A DNA stretch of 64,000 bases from Sphingomonas phyllosphaerae FA2. Its GTDB lineage: Bacteria; Pseudomonadota; Alphaproteobacteria; Sphingomonadales; Sphingomonadaceae. The position numbers and the translations under genes were made by a program. The stretch lies in NCBI RefSeq assembly GCF_000427645.1, contig NZ_KE386571.1, forward strand, positions 434,001 to 498,000, written 5' to 3'. Every line of letters begins with the position of its first letter. Position 1 is the stretch's first letter. Below the pieces are notes generated by a model. It saw only the letters and a program-made list of their open reading frames with translations. It did not search any database and had not been told where the DNA came from. This document shows, piece by piece, positions 32,316 through 45,900 of the stretch.

Positions 32316-33865
32316 TTAGTTTGCTGTCGGTCGTGGCCCCTGATCGGAGACGTCGAGCAGCGAGTCCCCGCCCAATGTCCGGTACAGCGTCACCAGATTG
32401 GTGGCGCGCACGAGCTGCGTCGCGACCAGCGTTCGTTGCGCCGAATACAATTGCCGCTGCGCATCGAGCGAGGTGAGGTACGTGTCGATCCCGCCACGAT
32501 AGCGCGCATTGGTCAGGTTCAGCGTGTCGACTGCCGCGGCGTAGAAGCGCTGGTTTGCCGCAAGCTGGTCGGTGATCGTCCCGCGGCGGGCGAGCGCATC
32601 GGATACTTCGCGGAACGCGCTCTGGATCGTCAGTTCGTAATTGGCGAGCGCGGCGTCGCGCTGCGCCACGCTATAGTCGACGTTCGCGCGGCCGGCACCG
32701 GCGCGGAAGATCGGATAGCTGGCGTTGGGCGCCACCGACCAGTTGAACGCATCGCCCGAGAACAGCGTCCGCAGCGCAGTGCTCGCGAAGCCGACCAGCC
32801 CGGTTAGCGAGATGCGCGGGAACAAGGCCGCGCGCGCCGCACCGATTTCGGCATTGTAGGCGCGCAACGAATATTCGGCCTGCACGACATCGGGGCGACG
32901 CAGCAGCACGCCCGAGTCGATCCCGGCGGGCAACTCGCCGATCGTCTGTGCGGCCTGTTCGATCCCGGCCGGCAATTGCGCCGGATCGATCGGGGCGCCG
33001 ACCAGAAGTTGCAGCGCGTTGACGTCTTGGGCCAGCAAGCTGCGCTGCTGCGCGAGGTCGGCCTCCGCGGTGGCGAGGATCTGTTCGGCCTGCCGCACGT
33101 CGGTGCGCGGCGAGACGCCGCCGCGACGCCGCGCATCGGTCAGCCGCACGCTGGCGCGCGCCGCAACCGCGGTCTGGTCGGCGACGGTCAGCAAGCTCTT
33201 GTCCGCGGCATAATTGAGCCATGCGCTGGCGATATCGCCGATCAGCGTCAATCGCGTCGCGCGCGCGGCGGCCTCCTGCGCGAAATAGCGCGATAGCGCC
33301 GCGCCGGTCAGCGAACGGACGCGCCCGAACAGGTCGATCTCGAAGGCGGTGACACCGAGCTGCGCCTGGAAGGTACTGTTCGAGCCCGACACGACGGTGG
33401 TCCCGCCGGTGCCGGTGCCGGTTCCGCCGGTGCCCGGTCCGGTTCCCGTGCCACCAGTGCCCGTGCCGGTGCCCGTTCCACCGGTACCGGTTCCGCCGGT
33501 GTTGACGCCGGTGTTCACCCCCGAGCGGCTGCTCTCGCGATAGCTGTAGGCACTCGTCGCGTTGAGCTGCGGGAACAAATCGGCGCGCTGGATACGATAT
33601 TGCGCGCGCGTCGCCTCGATATTGGCGACCGCAACGCGCAGGTCACGATTGTTGACCAGCGCCTGATCGATCAGCGCCTGCAACCGTGCGTCGCGGAAGA
33701 CGTCGCGATAGGTGACGCTGGGCAGCGCCGCCTCGCTCTGGCGCAGATAGGCGTCGCCGACCGGCCATGACGTCGGCACCGGCGGGGCGGGGCGGACGTA
33801 GGTGGGCGCGAGCGAACAGCCCGCGAGCGCGACGGAGGCGCAGAGCGCGGCGATCAGGCGAGTCA

Positions 33866-33869
<4 letters not shown>
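32316..33869 (-). CDS. RND efflux outer-membrane channel lipoprotein (OprM/NodT type)
   Basis: A 517-residue outer-membrane factor that forms the exit duct of the adjacent RND pump. The lipobox is VALAGC, with the family start SLAPTYVRPAPPVPTSWP; two OEP repeats follow, with RALIDQALVNNRDLRVAVANIEATRAQYRIQR (about residues 67-98 as separate pieces) and later LRRPDVVQAEYSLRAYNAEIGAARAALFP. An odd insert of about 45 residues between positions 115 and 165 is almost only Gly and Thr. The start overlaps the pump stop by ATGA, making a co-translated tripartite system. Confidence 0.94.
33402..33520. repeat. Short tandem repeat coding a Gly-Thr linker
   Basis: Imperfect repeats of ccggtgccggt, with variants gttccg and gtaccg, inside the efflux-channel gene. 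All visible unit lengths are multiples of three, so the frame is kept. Such tracts can change length by slippage. Confidence 0.75.
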
Positions 33870-37171
<3,302 letters not shown>

Positions 37172-37177
37172 GCCGGC

Positions 37178-38425
37178 TTAGCCCGCCTTGCCCTGACCGC
37201 CACCGGATTGTTTCTTCATTTCCTCGGGTGAGGGGGCCTTCACCGGCTGCGGCGCATTGGCGGGCACCGCGCGGATCTGTGCGCCGGGACGCAGGTTCGC
37301 GAGGCCCTGCGTGATGATCTTCTCGCCGGGCTTCAGCCCGTCGGTGACCACCCAGTAGGCGCCCTGCGTGCGATCGGCCTTGATGTTGCGTTGCTCGGCC
37401 TTGCCGTTCGCGCCGACCACGAACAGCGTCGCATTGCCCTTGGCGTCGCGACTGATCGCGGGCTGGGGCACGAGGAAGGCGTTCTTCAGGATCGATTGCG
37501 CGAACTCGGCGCGGACGAACATGCCCGGCAGCAGCAGCCCCTGCGGGTTCGGGAAGCGCGCGCGCAATGTGACGGTGCCGGTGCTCTGGTCGACGACGAC
37601 CTCGGCGAACTCTACCGTGCCCTTGATCCCGTAATCGCTGCCGTCCTCCAGCTTCAGCGTCACCTCCGCGCGCGCCGGGGCAGCGCCGCCGGCGGCGAGC
37701 GCACGGCGCAGCGCGAGCAGGTTGGTGCTCGATTGCTGGATGTCGACGAACATCGGGTCGAGCTGCTGGATCGTCGCCAGCGGATCGGCCTGCGTCGCGC
37801 TGACCAGCGCGCCGACCGTGAACAACGAACGCCCGATCCGCCCGGTGATCGGGGCGGGGACGGTGGTGAAGCGCAGGTTGACGCGCGCGCTGTCGAGCTG
37901 CGCGCTGTTGACGCCGATCTGCGCCGATGCCTGCCGCTGTTGCGCGACCGCGTCGGTATAATCCTGCGCGCTGATCGCCTCCATCTCGGCAAGCGGCTTG
38001 TAGCGGTCGGCGCGGATCTTGGCGGCGGCGAACGTCGCCTGCGCGTTGGCGACATTGGCCTGCGCCTGATTGGCGGCGGCGCGATAAAGCGACGGGTCGA
38101 TCTGATAAAGCGGCTGCCCGCGCTTCACCAGCGCGCCCTCGGTGAAGAAGCGCTTCTGGATCACGCCGGTGATCTGCGGGCGCACCTGCGAGCTTTCATA
38201 GGCGACCGTCCGGCCGGGCAGTTCGCTGATCGTCGGCACCGCGGTCGGCTGGACGACGACATAGCCGACCGTCGTCGGGCCGCTACCGGGACCACCCGGG
38301 CCACCCTTGCCCTTGGCCTGCCCGTTGTCGCTGCCACCGCCACAGGCGGACAGGGCAAGCGCCGCCGCAAGGCTCGCCAGCCCGGCCGCCGCGCGCATCC
38401 GCCGTACCGTCAAATTTCTTTTCAC
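37178..38425 (-). CDS. RND efflux periplasmic adaptor lipoprotein (AcrA/MexA type)
   Basis: A 415-residue membrane-fusion protein linking the pump to the outer-membrane channel. Lipobox ALSAC (residues about 24-28), a glycine-rich linker, then the biotinyl-lipoyl halves with ISELPGRTVAYESSQVRPQITG and GALVKRGQPLYQIDPSLY, a coiled-coil hairpin (about 110-180), and the barrel with FTVGALVSATQADPLATIQQLDPMFVD. The C-terminus ends in a Lys/Gly-rich tail. First gene of the efflux operon. Confidence 0.95.
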   Translation of the reverse strand: MKRNLTVRRMRAAAGLASLAAALALSACGGGSDNGQAKGKGGPGGPGSGPTTVGYVVVQPTAVPTISELPGRTVAYESSQVRPQITGVIQKRFFTEGALVKRGQPLYQIDPSLYRAAANQAQANVANAQATFAAAKIRADRYKPLAEMEAISAQDYTDAVAQQRQASAQIGVNSAQLDSARVNLRFTTVPAPITGRIGRSLFTVGALVSATQADPLATIQQLDPMFVDIQQSSTNLLALRRALAAGGAAPARAEVTLKLEDGSDYGIKGTVEFAEVVVDQSTGTVTLRARFPNPQGLLLPGMFVRAEFAQSILKNAFLVPQPAISRDAKGNATLFVVGANGKAEQRNIKADRTQGAYWVVTDGLKPGEKIITQGLANLRPGAQIRAVPANAPQPVKAPSPEEMKKQSGGGQGKAG

Positions 38426-38506
38426 TCTGTGCCTGTCCGAACCCGAGGGTGTCCTCGGCTAAGCGCTATTTGTCGCAAATGTTTCGCACCGGCGAACATT
38501 TATTCG

Positions 38507-39274
38507 TCAACCGCGGCGGAATCGTCCCGGCCGCCGCTCGGCAACAGCCTGCAATCCCTCACGGAAATCTTGCGTTTGCATCAAGCGGTCCTGCTCGGCG
38601 CGCTCATGCTCGGTCCGCTCGCGCACCGCCTCGGCCAGCCCCGCGCGCAGCGTCGCGCGTGTCGCTTCGACCGCGAGCGGCGCGTTCGCGGCGATCTCGG
38701 CGGCCAGCGCCTGCGCGGCGGCGCGTGCATCGGGGGCGATCTGGTCGACCAACCCGTAGCGCAGCGCCTCGTCCGCCTTCACGCGCCGCCCGGTCAGCAG
38801 CATCAGGCTGGCGTGCTGCCTGCCGATCACGCGCGGCAAGGTGAGGCTGATTCCGAACCCCGCGTGAAAGCCGAGCGTCACGAAATTGGCGGAGAACTTC
38901 GCCTCGGGCGCGGCAACGCGGAAGTCGGCGACCAAGGCGAGCCCGAGCCCGGCGCCGACCGCCGCGCCCTGAACCGCTGCGACGATCGGCTTCTTCGCCG
39001 AGAACAATCGATAGGCGCCACGGTACAGGGCGGGGGTTTCGCTTTCGCCGTCTTCGGTGGTGAGCGGCTTGTCGCCGGTCAGGTCGGCGCCGCCGCAGAA
39101 GACGCGCCCCTCGGTCGCGAGCACCACCGCGCGCACCTCCGGGTCGGCGTCGCATTCGTCCAGCACGTCGGCGAGCGCATGGATCAGCGCGGCGTTGACG
39201 TGGTTGTACGGCGCGCGGTCGATCACGACGGTGGCGACATGATCCTCGCGGGTCATGGACAGATGCTGCTTCAT
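38507..39274 (-). CDS. Enoyl-CoA hydratase/isomerase family protein
   Basis: A 255-residue crotonase-fold enzyme. EGRVFCGGADL gives the oxyanion-hole region and VAAVQGAAVGAGLGLALVADFRVA the second glycine-rich loop. The usual catalytic Glu positions are replaced around HAGFGISLTLPRVIG, which is closer to isomerase or hydrolase-like relatives, so the exact reaction is open. The start MKQHLSMTREDHVATV is fixed by ATGA overlap with the acyl-CoA dehydrogenase stop. The pair probably acts on the same acyl-CoA. Confidence 0.9.
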   Translation of the reverse strand: MKQHLSMTREDHVATVVIDRAPYNHVNAALIHALADVLDECDADPEVRAVVLATEGRVFCGGADLTGDKPLTTEDGESETPALYRGAYRLFSAKKPIVAAVQGAAVGAGLGLALVADFRVAAPEAKFSANFVTLGFHAGFGISLTLPRVIGRQHASLMLLTGRRVKADEALRYGLVDQIAPDARAAAQALAAEIAANAPLAVEATRATLRAGLAEAVRERTEHERAEQDRLMQTQDFREGLQAVAERRPGRFRRG

Positions 39275-40437
39275 GCGCGGGTTCCCAGAAGGTTGCGGGC
39301 CACGACCCAATTGTGGATCTCGGTCGGGCCATCGTAGATCCGCATCAGGCGGATGCGCGCCGCCATCTGCGCAAGCGGCAGCTCGCGGGTCATCCCCATC
39401 GCGCCGAACGCCTGCATGACATGGTCGAGCACCTCCCACGCCATCTCCAGCGCGAAGCTCTTGAGCATCGACACTTCGGTGCGCGCGTCGCGGCCCTGAT
39501 CGATCTTCCATGCGCAATCATAGGCCATCAGCCGCGCGGCATGGATGCGGATCGCGGCATCGGCGACCCAGTTCTGCACGGTCTGCCGCTCGCTGAGCGG
39601 CTTGCCGAAGGTGGTGCGCTGCGGGGCATAGTCAACCAGCATGTCGAGCGCGCGCGCCGCCATCCCGATTGCATTCGCCGCCATCTCGGCGCGGCGCGTG
39701 TTGAGCCGCAGCTGCATCGGCGCGAAGCCCTGCCCCTCGGTGCCGAGCAACTTCCAGCCCGGAACGCGGCAATCGTCGAGCGCGACCTCATAGGTGGTCT
39801 CGCCGCCGATCATCGGGATCGGGCGCACCACCGAAAAGCCCGGCGCGTCGCGATCGACCAGGAACGCGCTCATTCCGCCGCGCTGGCGCTTTTCCTTGTC
39901 GGTGACCGCGATCACGATCGTGAAGTCGGCGCGGTCGGCCTTGGTGATCCAGATCTTGCGGCCGTTGAGCACCCAGTCATCGCCGTCGCGCACCGCGGTG
40001 GTCTTCATGCCCGCCGGGTCGGAGCCCGCGCCCGGCTCCGAGATGCCGATCGCCGAGATCGTCTCGCCGCGCACATAGGGGGCGAGATACGCCTCGCGCT
40101 GACGGTCGTCGACGGTGGCGGCGAGCATCCGCAGGTTCGGACTGTCGGGCGGCAGCGTCCACGGCACGATCGTCCGGCCCAGCGCCTCGTTGACCGCGAC
40201 CATCGCGACCGCGGGCAGGTCGGTCCCGCCGACATCGGCCGGTGCATCCAGCCCCCACAGCCCCAGTTCGCGCGAGATGCGATCGACGTTGGCGCGCTCG
40301 TCCGCGGTCAGCTCGAGCCCGTGCCCGGCGGCATCGCGTTCCAGCAGGCCGTTCTCCAGCGGCACCAGTTCGTCATCGACGAAGCGCCGCACCAGCTCGG
40401 CGATCATGCGGTGATCGTCGTCGAGATCGAAGTTCAT
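39271..40437 (-). CDS. Acyl-CoA dehydrogenase
   Basis: A 388-residue FAD-dependent acyl-CoA dehydrogenase. Family features include ISEPGAGSDPAGMKTTAVRDGDDWVLNGRK (in parts, residues about 130-160), WITKADRADF, and the C-terminal PLAQMAARIRLMRIYDGPTEIHNWVVARNLLG. A Gln-containing MQAFGAMGMTRE lies where the FAD-binding GxGY region is expected. It is co-translated with the downstream enoyl-CoA hydratase, so they likely share a fatty-acid or related catabolic route; chain-length preference not readable. Confidence 0.93.
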   Translation of the reverse strand: MNFDLDDDHRMIAELVRRFVDDELVPLENGLLERDAAGHGLELTADERANVDRISRELGLWGLDAPADVGGTDLPAVAMVAVNEALGRTIVPWTLPPDSPNLRMLAATVDDRQREAYLAPYVRGETISAIGISEPGAGSDPAGMKTTAVRDGDDWVLNGRKIWITKADRADFTIVIAVTDKEKRQRGGMSAFLVDRDAPGFSVVRPIPMIGGETTYEVALDDCRVPGWKLLGTEGQGFAPMQLRLNTRRAEMAANAIGMAARALDMLVDYAPQRTTFGKPLSERQTVQNWVADAAIRIHAARLMAYDCAWKIDQGRDARTEVSMLKSFALEMAWEVLDHVMQAFGAMGMTRELPLAQMAARIRLMRIYDGPTEIHNWVVARNLLGTRA

Positions 40438-40519
40438 GCGCTCTCCCAGCGTTCGTTGCCGCCGGCTCTAAGCTGTTGGCCGGGCGTGCGCCAGCGGTGT
40501 CGATGATGGTTCCCCCCTC

Positions 40520-40607
40520 CGTCATCCCGGACTTGATCCGGAATCCCGCTTCTTCTTCCAGGGGAGCCACGAAGAAGCGGCGTCCCGGATCAAGTCCGGG
40601 GCGACGA
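40520..40607. repeat. Dispersed palindromic repeat, family A
   Basis: The left arm begins cgtcatcccggacttgatcc and the right arm ends ggatcaagtccggggcgacg. It lies between the divergent acyl-CoA dehydrogenase and TamA genes, within the upstream region of both. Confidence 0.85.
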
Positions 40608-40726
40608 GACGATCCCTGACTTCGCTCCGACCCAAAGCGCGCAACCGTTTCGCCGGTGGATCGTTGCCGTGGGACGGGAGATCAGAACCGGATTGCCGGA
40701 CTCTCCCGCACAAAGGGGCGTTGTTC

Positions 40727-42931
40727 TTGGTTTTTTCGGTTCGTCACTCCCGCCTGCTCCTGGCCAGCGCCGGGATCGCGTTGATCGCAGGACAGGCGCA
40801 AGGCCAGATCCAGACGCCGGGCACCGCCCCGGCGCGGGGTCCCGATGCGCCGCGCGAGACGCCGCCGGCCGCCGATCCGCAGGGCGACGCACCGATCGTC
40901 CCCGACGCCGAGTTCGACAAGGCGCTCCCGCCGCTGTCGGGGGACATCAACGCGCCGCTCGAGCCGATGCCCGCCGACACCACGGCACCCGCGACCACGC
41001 CGGCTGCCGACGCCGCCGCACAACAGCCGATCACCCCGGGCACGCTGCCCCCGCCGCCGGCGGTCGACTCCGCGCTTGCCCAGCCGCTCGAGCCGCTGTC
41101 GACCTTCAACACCGAGCCGCTGCGCTCGGTCGCCGACGTCAAGGACGAGGACGCGCCCGATATCCGTTACACCAACGAGGTGCGCGGGCTCGATCCGCTC
41201 GGGCTGACCGACGAATTTAACTCGCTGTCGGCGCTGCGCGAGGGCAAGGGCAAGGCCGACAATGCCACGCAGGTCGCCGCACGCGGGCGCGAGGACGAAC
41301 AACTCGCGGTGCGGCTGATGAAGTCGCTCGGCTATTATGACGCCTCCGCGATCTCGACGATCGAGACCGTTCCCGGTGCTGGCCAGAAGATCAAGGCGAT
41401 CGTCAGCGCGACGCCCGGCCAGCAATACAAGCTCGGCACGATCGCGGTGAAGGCCGATCCGACCACGCCGCCCGATCTGGTCCGCCGCGAACTGCCGCTC
41501 CGCACCGGCGACCCGATCGAGGCGCTGCGCGTGCAGGGCGCGGAGGCGAACGTCAGCCTGAAATTGCCGCAACAGGGCTATCCGTTCGTCAAGGTCGGCG
41601 AGCGCGATATCTTGCTCGACGAACAGACCGCGCGCGGCGACTATACGCTGCCGGTCGACACCGGGCCGCGCTCGTCGTTCGGCGTGCTGCGCACCGAGGG
41701 CGAGCCGGTCTTCGACCTCAAGCACCTCAACGTCTTCCCGCGCTTCGATCAGGGCGAGCTGTACGACAATCGCAAGGCCGACGATCTGCGCGAGGCGCTG
41801 GTCGCGACCGGTTTGTTCAACGGCGTCGGCGTCCAGCCGGTCCGCACCGGCACGATCCTCCCCGACGGCACCGAGCAGGTCGACCTGATGGTCCGCCAGA
41901 CCCGCGGGCCCGCCAAGAGCCTGTCGGGCGGCGCGGGCTTCCAGACCGGGCAGGGCGTAACCGTCGAGGGCACGTTCACCAACCGCAACCGCTTCCCGCC
42001 CGAGGGTGCGCTGATCCTGGGCGCGATCGCGGGCACGCAGCAGCAGGGGCTATCGGGTACGTTCCGCCGCCAGAACGCCGGCAAGCGCGACCGCACAGTG
42101 ACTTTCGTCGCGAGCGCGCTGCGCGCCAATTACGACGCTTTCGAGGCGTTCACCGGCACGCTGTCGGGGCGCATCTCCTACGATTCGACCCCGATCTGGC
42201 AGAAGAAATTCACCTACGCCTATGGGTTCGAGCTGGTCGGCACGAACGAAAGCGTCTTCGACTTCGCCGAGAACGATCGCGTTCGCCGCACCTATGGCGT
42301 GTTGGCGCTGCCGGGGCAGGTGCAGTTCGACACCTCGGACAATCTGCTCAACCCGACGCGCGGCTATCGCCTGAAACTGAGTCTCAGCCCCGAAACCTCC
42401 GTGCAGGGTTCGGTGCGGCCTTATGGGCGCAGTCTGGTCGAGGCGACGGCTTATTATCCCGTTTCCGACAGTCTGGTGATCGCCGGCCGCCTCCGTGCGG
42501 GTAGCATCTTCGGGATCGCGCGCGACGACATCGCGCCGTCGCGGCGCTATTACGGCGGCGGCGGCGGATCGGTGCGCGGCTATGGTTTCCAGCGGCTTGG
42601 GCCGCTCGAGCCCGAAAGCTCGCTGGTGCCGGACGACAAGGATCGCGACGAGGTCAAGGATCTCCGCCCGATCGGCGGACGCAGCCTCAACGAATTCTCG
42701 ATCGAGGCGCGGTATCGCTTCGGTAATTTCGGGATCGTGCCGTTTATCGACGGCGGCAACACCTATGAGAGCAGCCTGCCGAACGGCAGCGACCTGCGCT
42801 TCGGCGCGGGCATCGGCGGCCGCTTCTACACCAACTTCGGCCCGATGCGCGTCGACGTGGCGACGCCGCTCAACCCGCGACCCGGCGATGCCAAGGTCGC
42901 GCTCTATATTTCGATCGGGCAGGCGTTCTGA
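40727..42931 (+). CDS. tamA: TamA-type Omp85 outer-membrane assembly protein
   Basis: An outer-membrane beta-barrel of about 734 residues of the Omp85/BamA superfamily, paired with TamB. After the signal peptide (LLLASAGIALIAGQAQG) comes a Pro/Ala-rich region of about 100 residues, unusual in length, then POTRA-like repeats (LGTIAVKADPTTPPDLV..., residues about 240-380) and the barrel with NRFPPEGALILGA, RYYGGGGGSVRGYGFQRLGP (the conserved RGY loop) and a C-terminal aromatic residue (IGQAF). The start is uncertain: TTG at 40727 has AAAGGGG 8 bases upstream and fits the signal peptide, while ATG at 40664 would add about 20 residues. Stop and tamB start overlap as TGATG. Confidence 0.92.
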   Translation: MVFSVRHSRLLLASAGIALIAGQAQGQIQTPGTAPARGPDAPRETPPAADPQGDAPIVPDAEFDKALPPLSGDINAPLEPMPADTTAPATTPAADAAAQQPITPGTLPPPPAVDSALAQPLEPLSTFNTEPLRSVADVKDEDAPDIRYTNEVRGLDPLGLTDEFNSLSALREGKGKADNATQVAARGREDEQLAVRLMKSLGYYDASAISTIETVPGAGQKIKAIVSATPGQQYKLGTIAVKADPTTPPDLVRRELPLRTGDPIEALRVQGAEANVSLKLPQQGYPFVKVGERDILLDEQTARGDYTLPVDTGPRSSFGVLRTEGEPVFDLKHLNVFPRFDQGELYDNRKADDLREALVATGLFNGVGVQPVRTGTILPDGTEQVDLMVRQTRGPAKSLSGGAGFQTGQGVTVEGTFTNRNRFPPEGALILGAIAGTQQQGLSGTFRRQNAGKRDRTVTFVASALRANYDAFEAFTGTLSGRISYDSTPIWQKKFTYAYGFELVGTNESVFDFAENDRVRRTYGVLALPGQVQFDTSDNLLNPTRGYRLKLSLSPETSVQGSVRPYGRSLVEATAYYPVSDSLVIAGRLRAGSIFGIARDDIAPSRRYYGGGGGSVRGYGFQRLGPLEPESSLVPDDKDRDEVKDLRPIGGRSLNEFSIEARYRFGNFGIVPFIDGGNTYESSLPNGSDLRFGAGIGGRFYTNFGPMRVDVATPLNPRPGDAKVALYISIGQAF

Positions 42932-45900
42932 TGACTGACGACACGCTGGCGCCGCGCGAGGGCACGATCGTGGTGGAGCGCCGCCCCTTGTGGCTGCGCA
43001 TCCTCAAGTGGATCGGCATCGCGATCCTCGCCTTGCTGTTACTGCTCGTTGCGATCGTGCTGGGAATCAACACCGATCCGGGCCGCCGCTTCGTCGCCGA
43101 CCAGATCGGCGGCTACACCACCGCCTCGGGGCTCAACATCAAGGTCGGGCGGATCGACGGCTCGCTCTACGGCCGGATGCGGCTCAGTGACGTGCGCGTC
43201 AGCGACCCCAAGGGCGTGTTCCTCACCTCGCCGCGGCTCGATGTCGACTGGCGCCCGTTCGCCTTCGCCAACAACCATGTCGACGTGCGCTCGGTCGCGA
43301 GCCAGCTCATCACGCTGCGCCGGAATCCCGAGCTCAAGCCCTCGACCGAGCCGACCGATCCCAACGCACCGCTGCTCCCCGATCTCGATATCGACATCAA
43401 CCGCCTGCAGGTCGCGCGCTTCGTGATGGAGCCCGCAGTGTCGGGCGCGCGCCACATCGCGCGGTTCGACGGTCAGGCGCATATCGCCGACCGCCGCGCG
43501 CAATTGCTGGTCAATGCGGTGACGCTCCGCGCGCCCGGCGTTGCGGGTGGCGATGTCGCGCGCATCAAGATCGACGCGGTGCCCGACGACGACAAGCTCG
43601 ACGTCGACGTGCGCCTCACCGCCCCGGCGAGCGGGATGGTCGCGCAGTTGGGCGGGCTGAAGGCGCCGCTGACCGCGACCGTCACCGGCCGCGGCAGCTG
43701 GGCGTCATGGCAGGGCCGTGCGCTCGCCACGCTCGGCGGCGGGCAGCTCGCCGACCTCGCGCTCACCGCACGCAACGGTCATTTCGAGGTGCGCGGTCCG
43801 ACGCGCCCCGGCCTCTATCTCGAAGGCCCGGTCGAGCGGCTGACCGCGCCGGCCTTGCAGGTCGCCGCCGACGTCACGCTCGGCGAGCGTAGCGCCGATA
43901 CACGCGTCAAGCTGACCTCGAACGCGCTGGCGGTAGACGCCGGCGGCATGCTCGATCTCAAGAACAGCCGCTTCGGCAATTTCGCGGTCGATGCCAAATT
44001 GCTCACCCCCGGCGCGATCGCCCCCAACGTTCGTGGGCGTGACGTGCTGGCGCGCGTGGTGCTGAACGGCGCGTTCGCGACCCCAACCGTCGACTATAAG
44101 GTCCGCGCCACCTCGCTCGGCTTCGGCGAGATGAGCGTCGAGAATCTGTACGCCGAGGGGCTGGCGCGCGTGAACAGCGACCGCATCCTCGTGCCTGTCC
44201 ATGCGCGCGCGAAGCGGATCGCGGGGCTCAATCCGGCGCTCGGCGGCCTCACCACCAACGCGCGGATCGATGGCGATCTGGCGATCCAGATGCCGAACAT
44301 CCTGTCGGACAATCTGCGCATCCGCTCCGACACGATCGACGCCACCGCGATCGTCGCCGCCAATATGGAGACCGGCCGCTACACCGGCGGGTTGCAGGGG
44401 CGCGTCAACAACTTCCGTGTCGACAGCGTCGGCATCCTCAACATTCAGACCGATGCCAAGCTGGTGCCCGGCGCGCGCGGCGGGTTCGGGATTACCGGGC
44501 GCGTCGCGGTGCAGACCAAGCGGTTGTTCAACGAGGGCGCGCGCAACTTCCTCGGCGGCAATGCGGTGCTCAGCACGCGCTTCGGTTACTCGCCCGAGGG
44601 CGTCGTTACCTTCGAGAGCCTGAAGATGAACGCGCCGCTGTTCCGCATCACGCGCGGGCAGGGGCGCTTCGATCCGGCGAGCGGTGCGCTGCTGGTCGAT
44701 GCCGACGCTTACTCCAAGCAATATGGCCCGTTGTTCGCGCGCGTCACCGGCTCGGCGACCGCGCCGGTCGTGCGGCTGCGCGCGCCGCGGCCGGGGGTCG
44801 GGATCGGGCTCGCCGATCTCGACGCGCGTGTCGTGGGGCGTGGCGGGTCGTATCAGGTCAACGCGACCGGCGGCACCAATTACGGGCCGTTCAACGCCGA
44901 CGTGCTGGTCACGCCGGGCAAGCAGCTGGCGGTCGATATCCGCCGCGTGCTGTTCGCGGGCGTCCAGTTCGCGGGGCGCGTCGTCCAGACCGCCGCCGGG
45001 CCGTTCGCGGGGCAGGTGCGCTTCAACGGGCAGGGTCTGAACGGCCTCGCGACGCTGGGTGCGCAGGGCAAGTATCAGCGCGCCAGCGTCAATGCGCGCG
45101 CGCTCGCGGCGAAGATCCCGGGCGCGGTCGACTTCACGATCGGGCGCGCGCTCATCAACGCCGACGTCGTGCTCTACGACAAGCCGCAGGTCCGCGCCGA
45201 CGCGCAGATTGCCGACATGCGCTATGGCGCAACGGTGATCGAGGCCGGGCGCGTGCGTGTGAACTACGCCAACGGCTCCGGTACCGCTCAGGCGCTGCTG
45301 ACCGGTTCGAACAGCGTGCCGTTCCGCCTGGCCGCCAATGCGCAGCTGTCGCCGTCTCAATATCTGGTGGCGCTGCAAGGCGCGGCCAATGGTGTCAACT
45401 TCCGCACCGCTTCTCCGGCGCGTATCGTGCCTGACGGCAAGGGTTATCGCCTCGATCCGGCACGTCTCGACTTCGACAAGGGCTCGATGCGGCTGGCGGG
45501 CAAGTTCGGCGGCGGCGCAACCTCGGCACAGCTGCGGCTCGACCGGCTCGACCTCGCGCTGCTCAACGCGCTCGTGCCCAATCTCGGGCTCGGCGGGCAA
45601 GCGACCGGCAGCGTCGACTATGTCCAGCAGGCGGGTCAGGCGTTCCCGACAGCCGACGCACGCGTCAACATCGCCAACTTCACCCGCTCCAGCCTGACTT
45701 CGGTGTCAGAGCCGGTCGACGTGGTCTTCCAGGGCCGGCTGACCAGCGCGGCAGGTGAGGGGCGTGCGCTCATCAAGCGCGGCGGCACCCCGGTCGGCCG
45801 GATGGTCGCAACGCTGACGCCGAGCGGCAGCGGCAGCTGGACGACACGCCTGATGCAGGGCCCGTTGGCGGGCGGGATCCGCTACAACGGGCCGTCAGGC

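Noticed and set aside
33402..33520. Frameshift in the efflux channel at the Gly-Thr tract
   Set aside because: The frame is open on both sides and the C-terminal half matches the family in the same frame, so the gene is intact.
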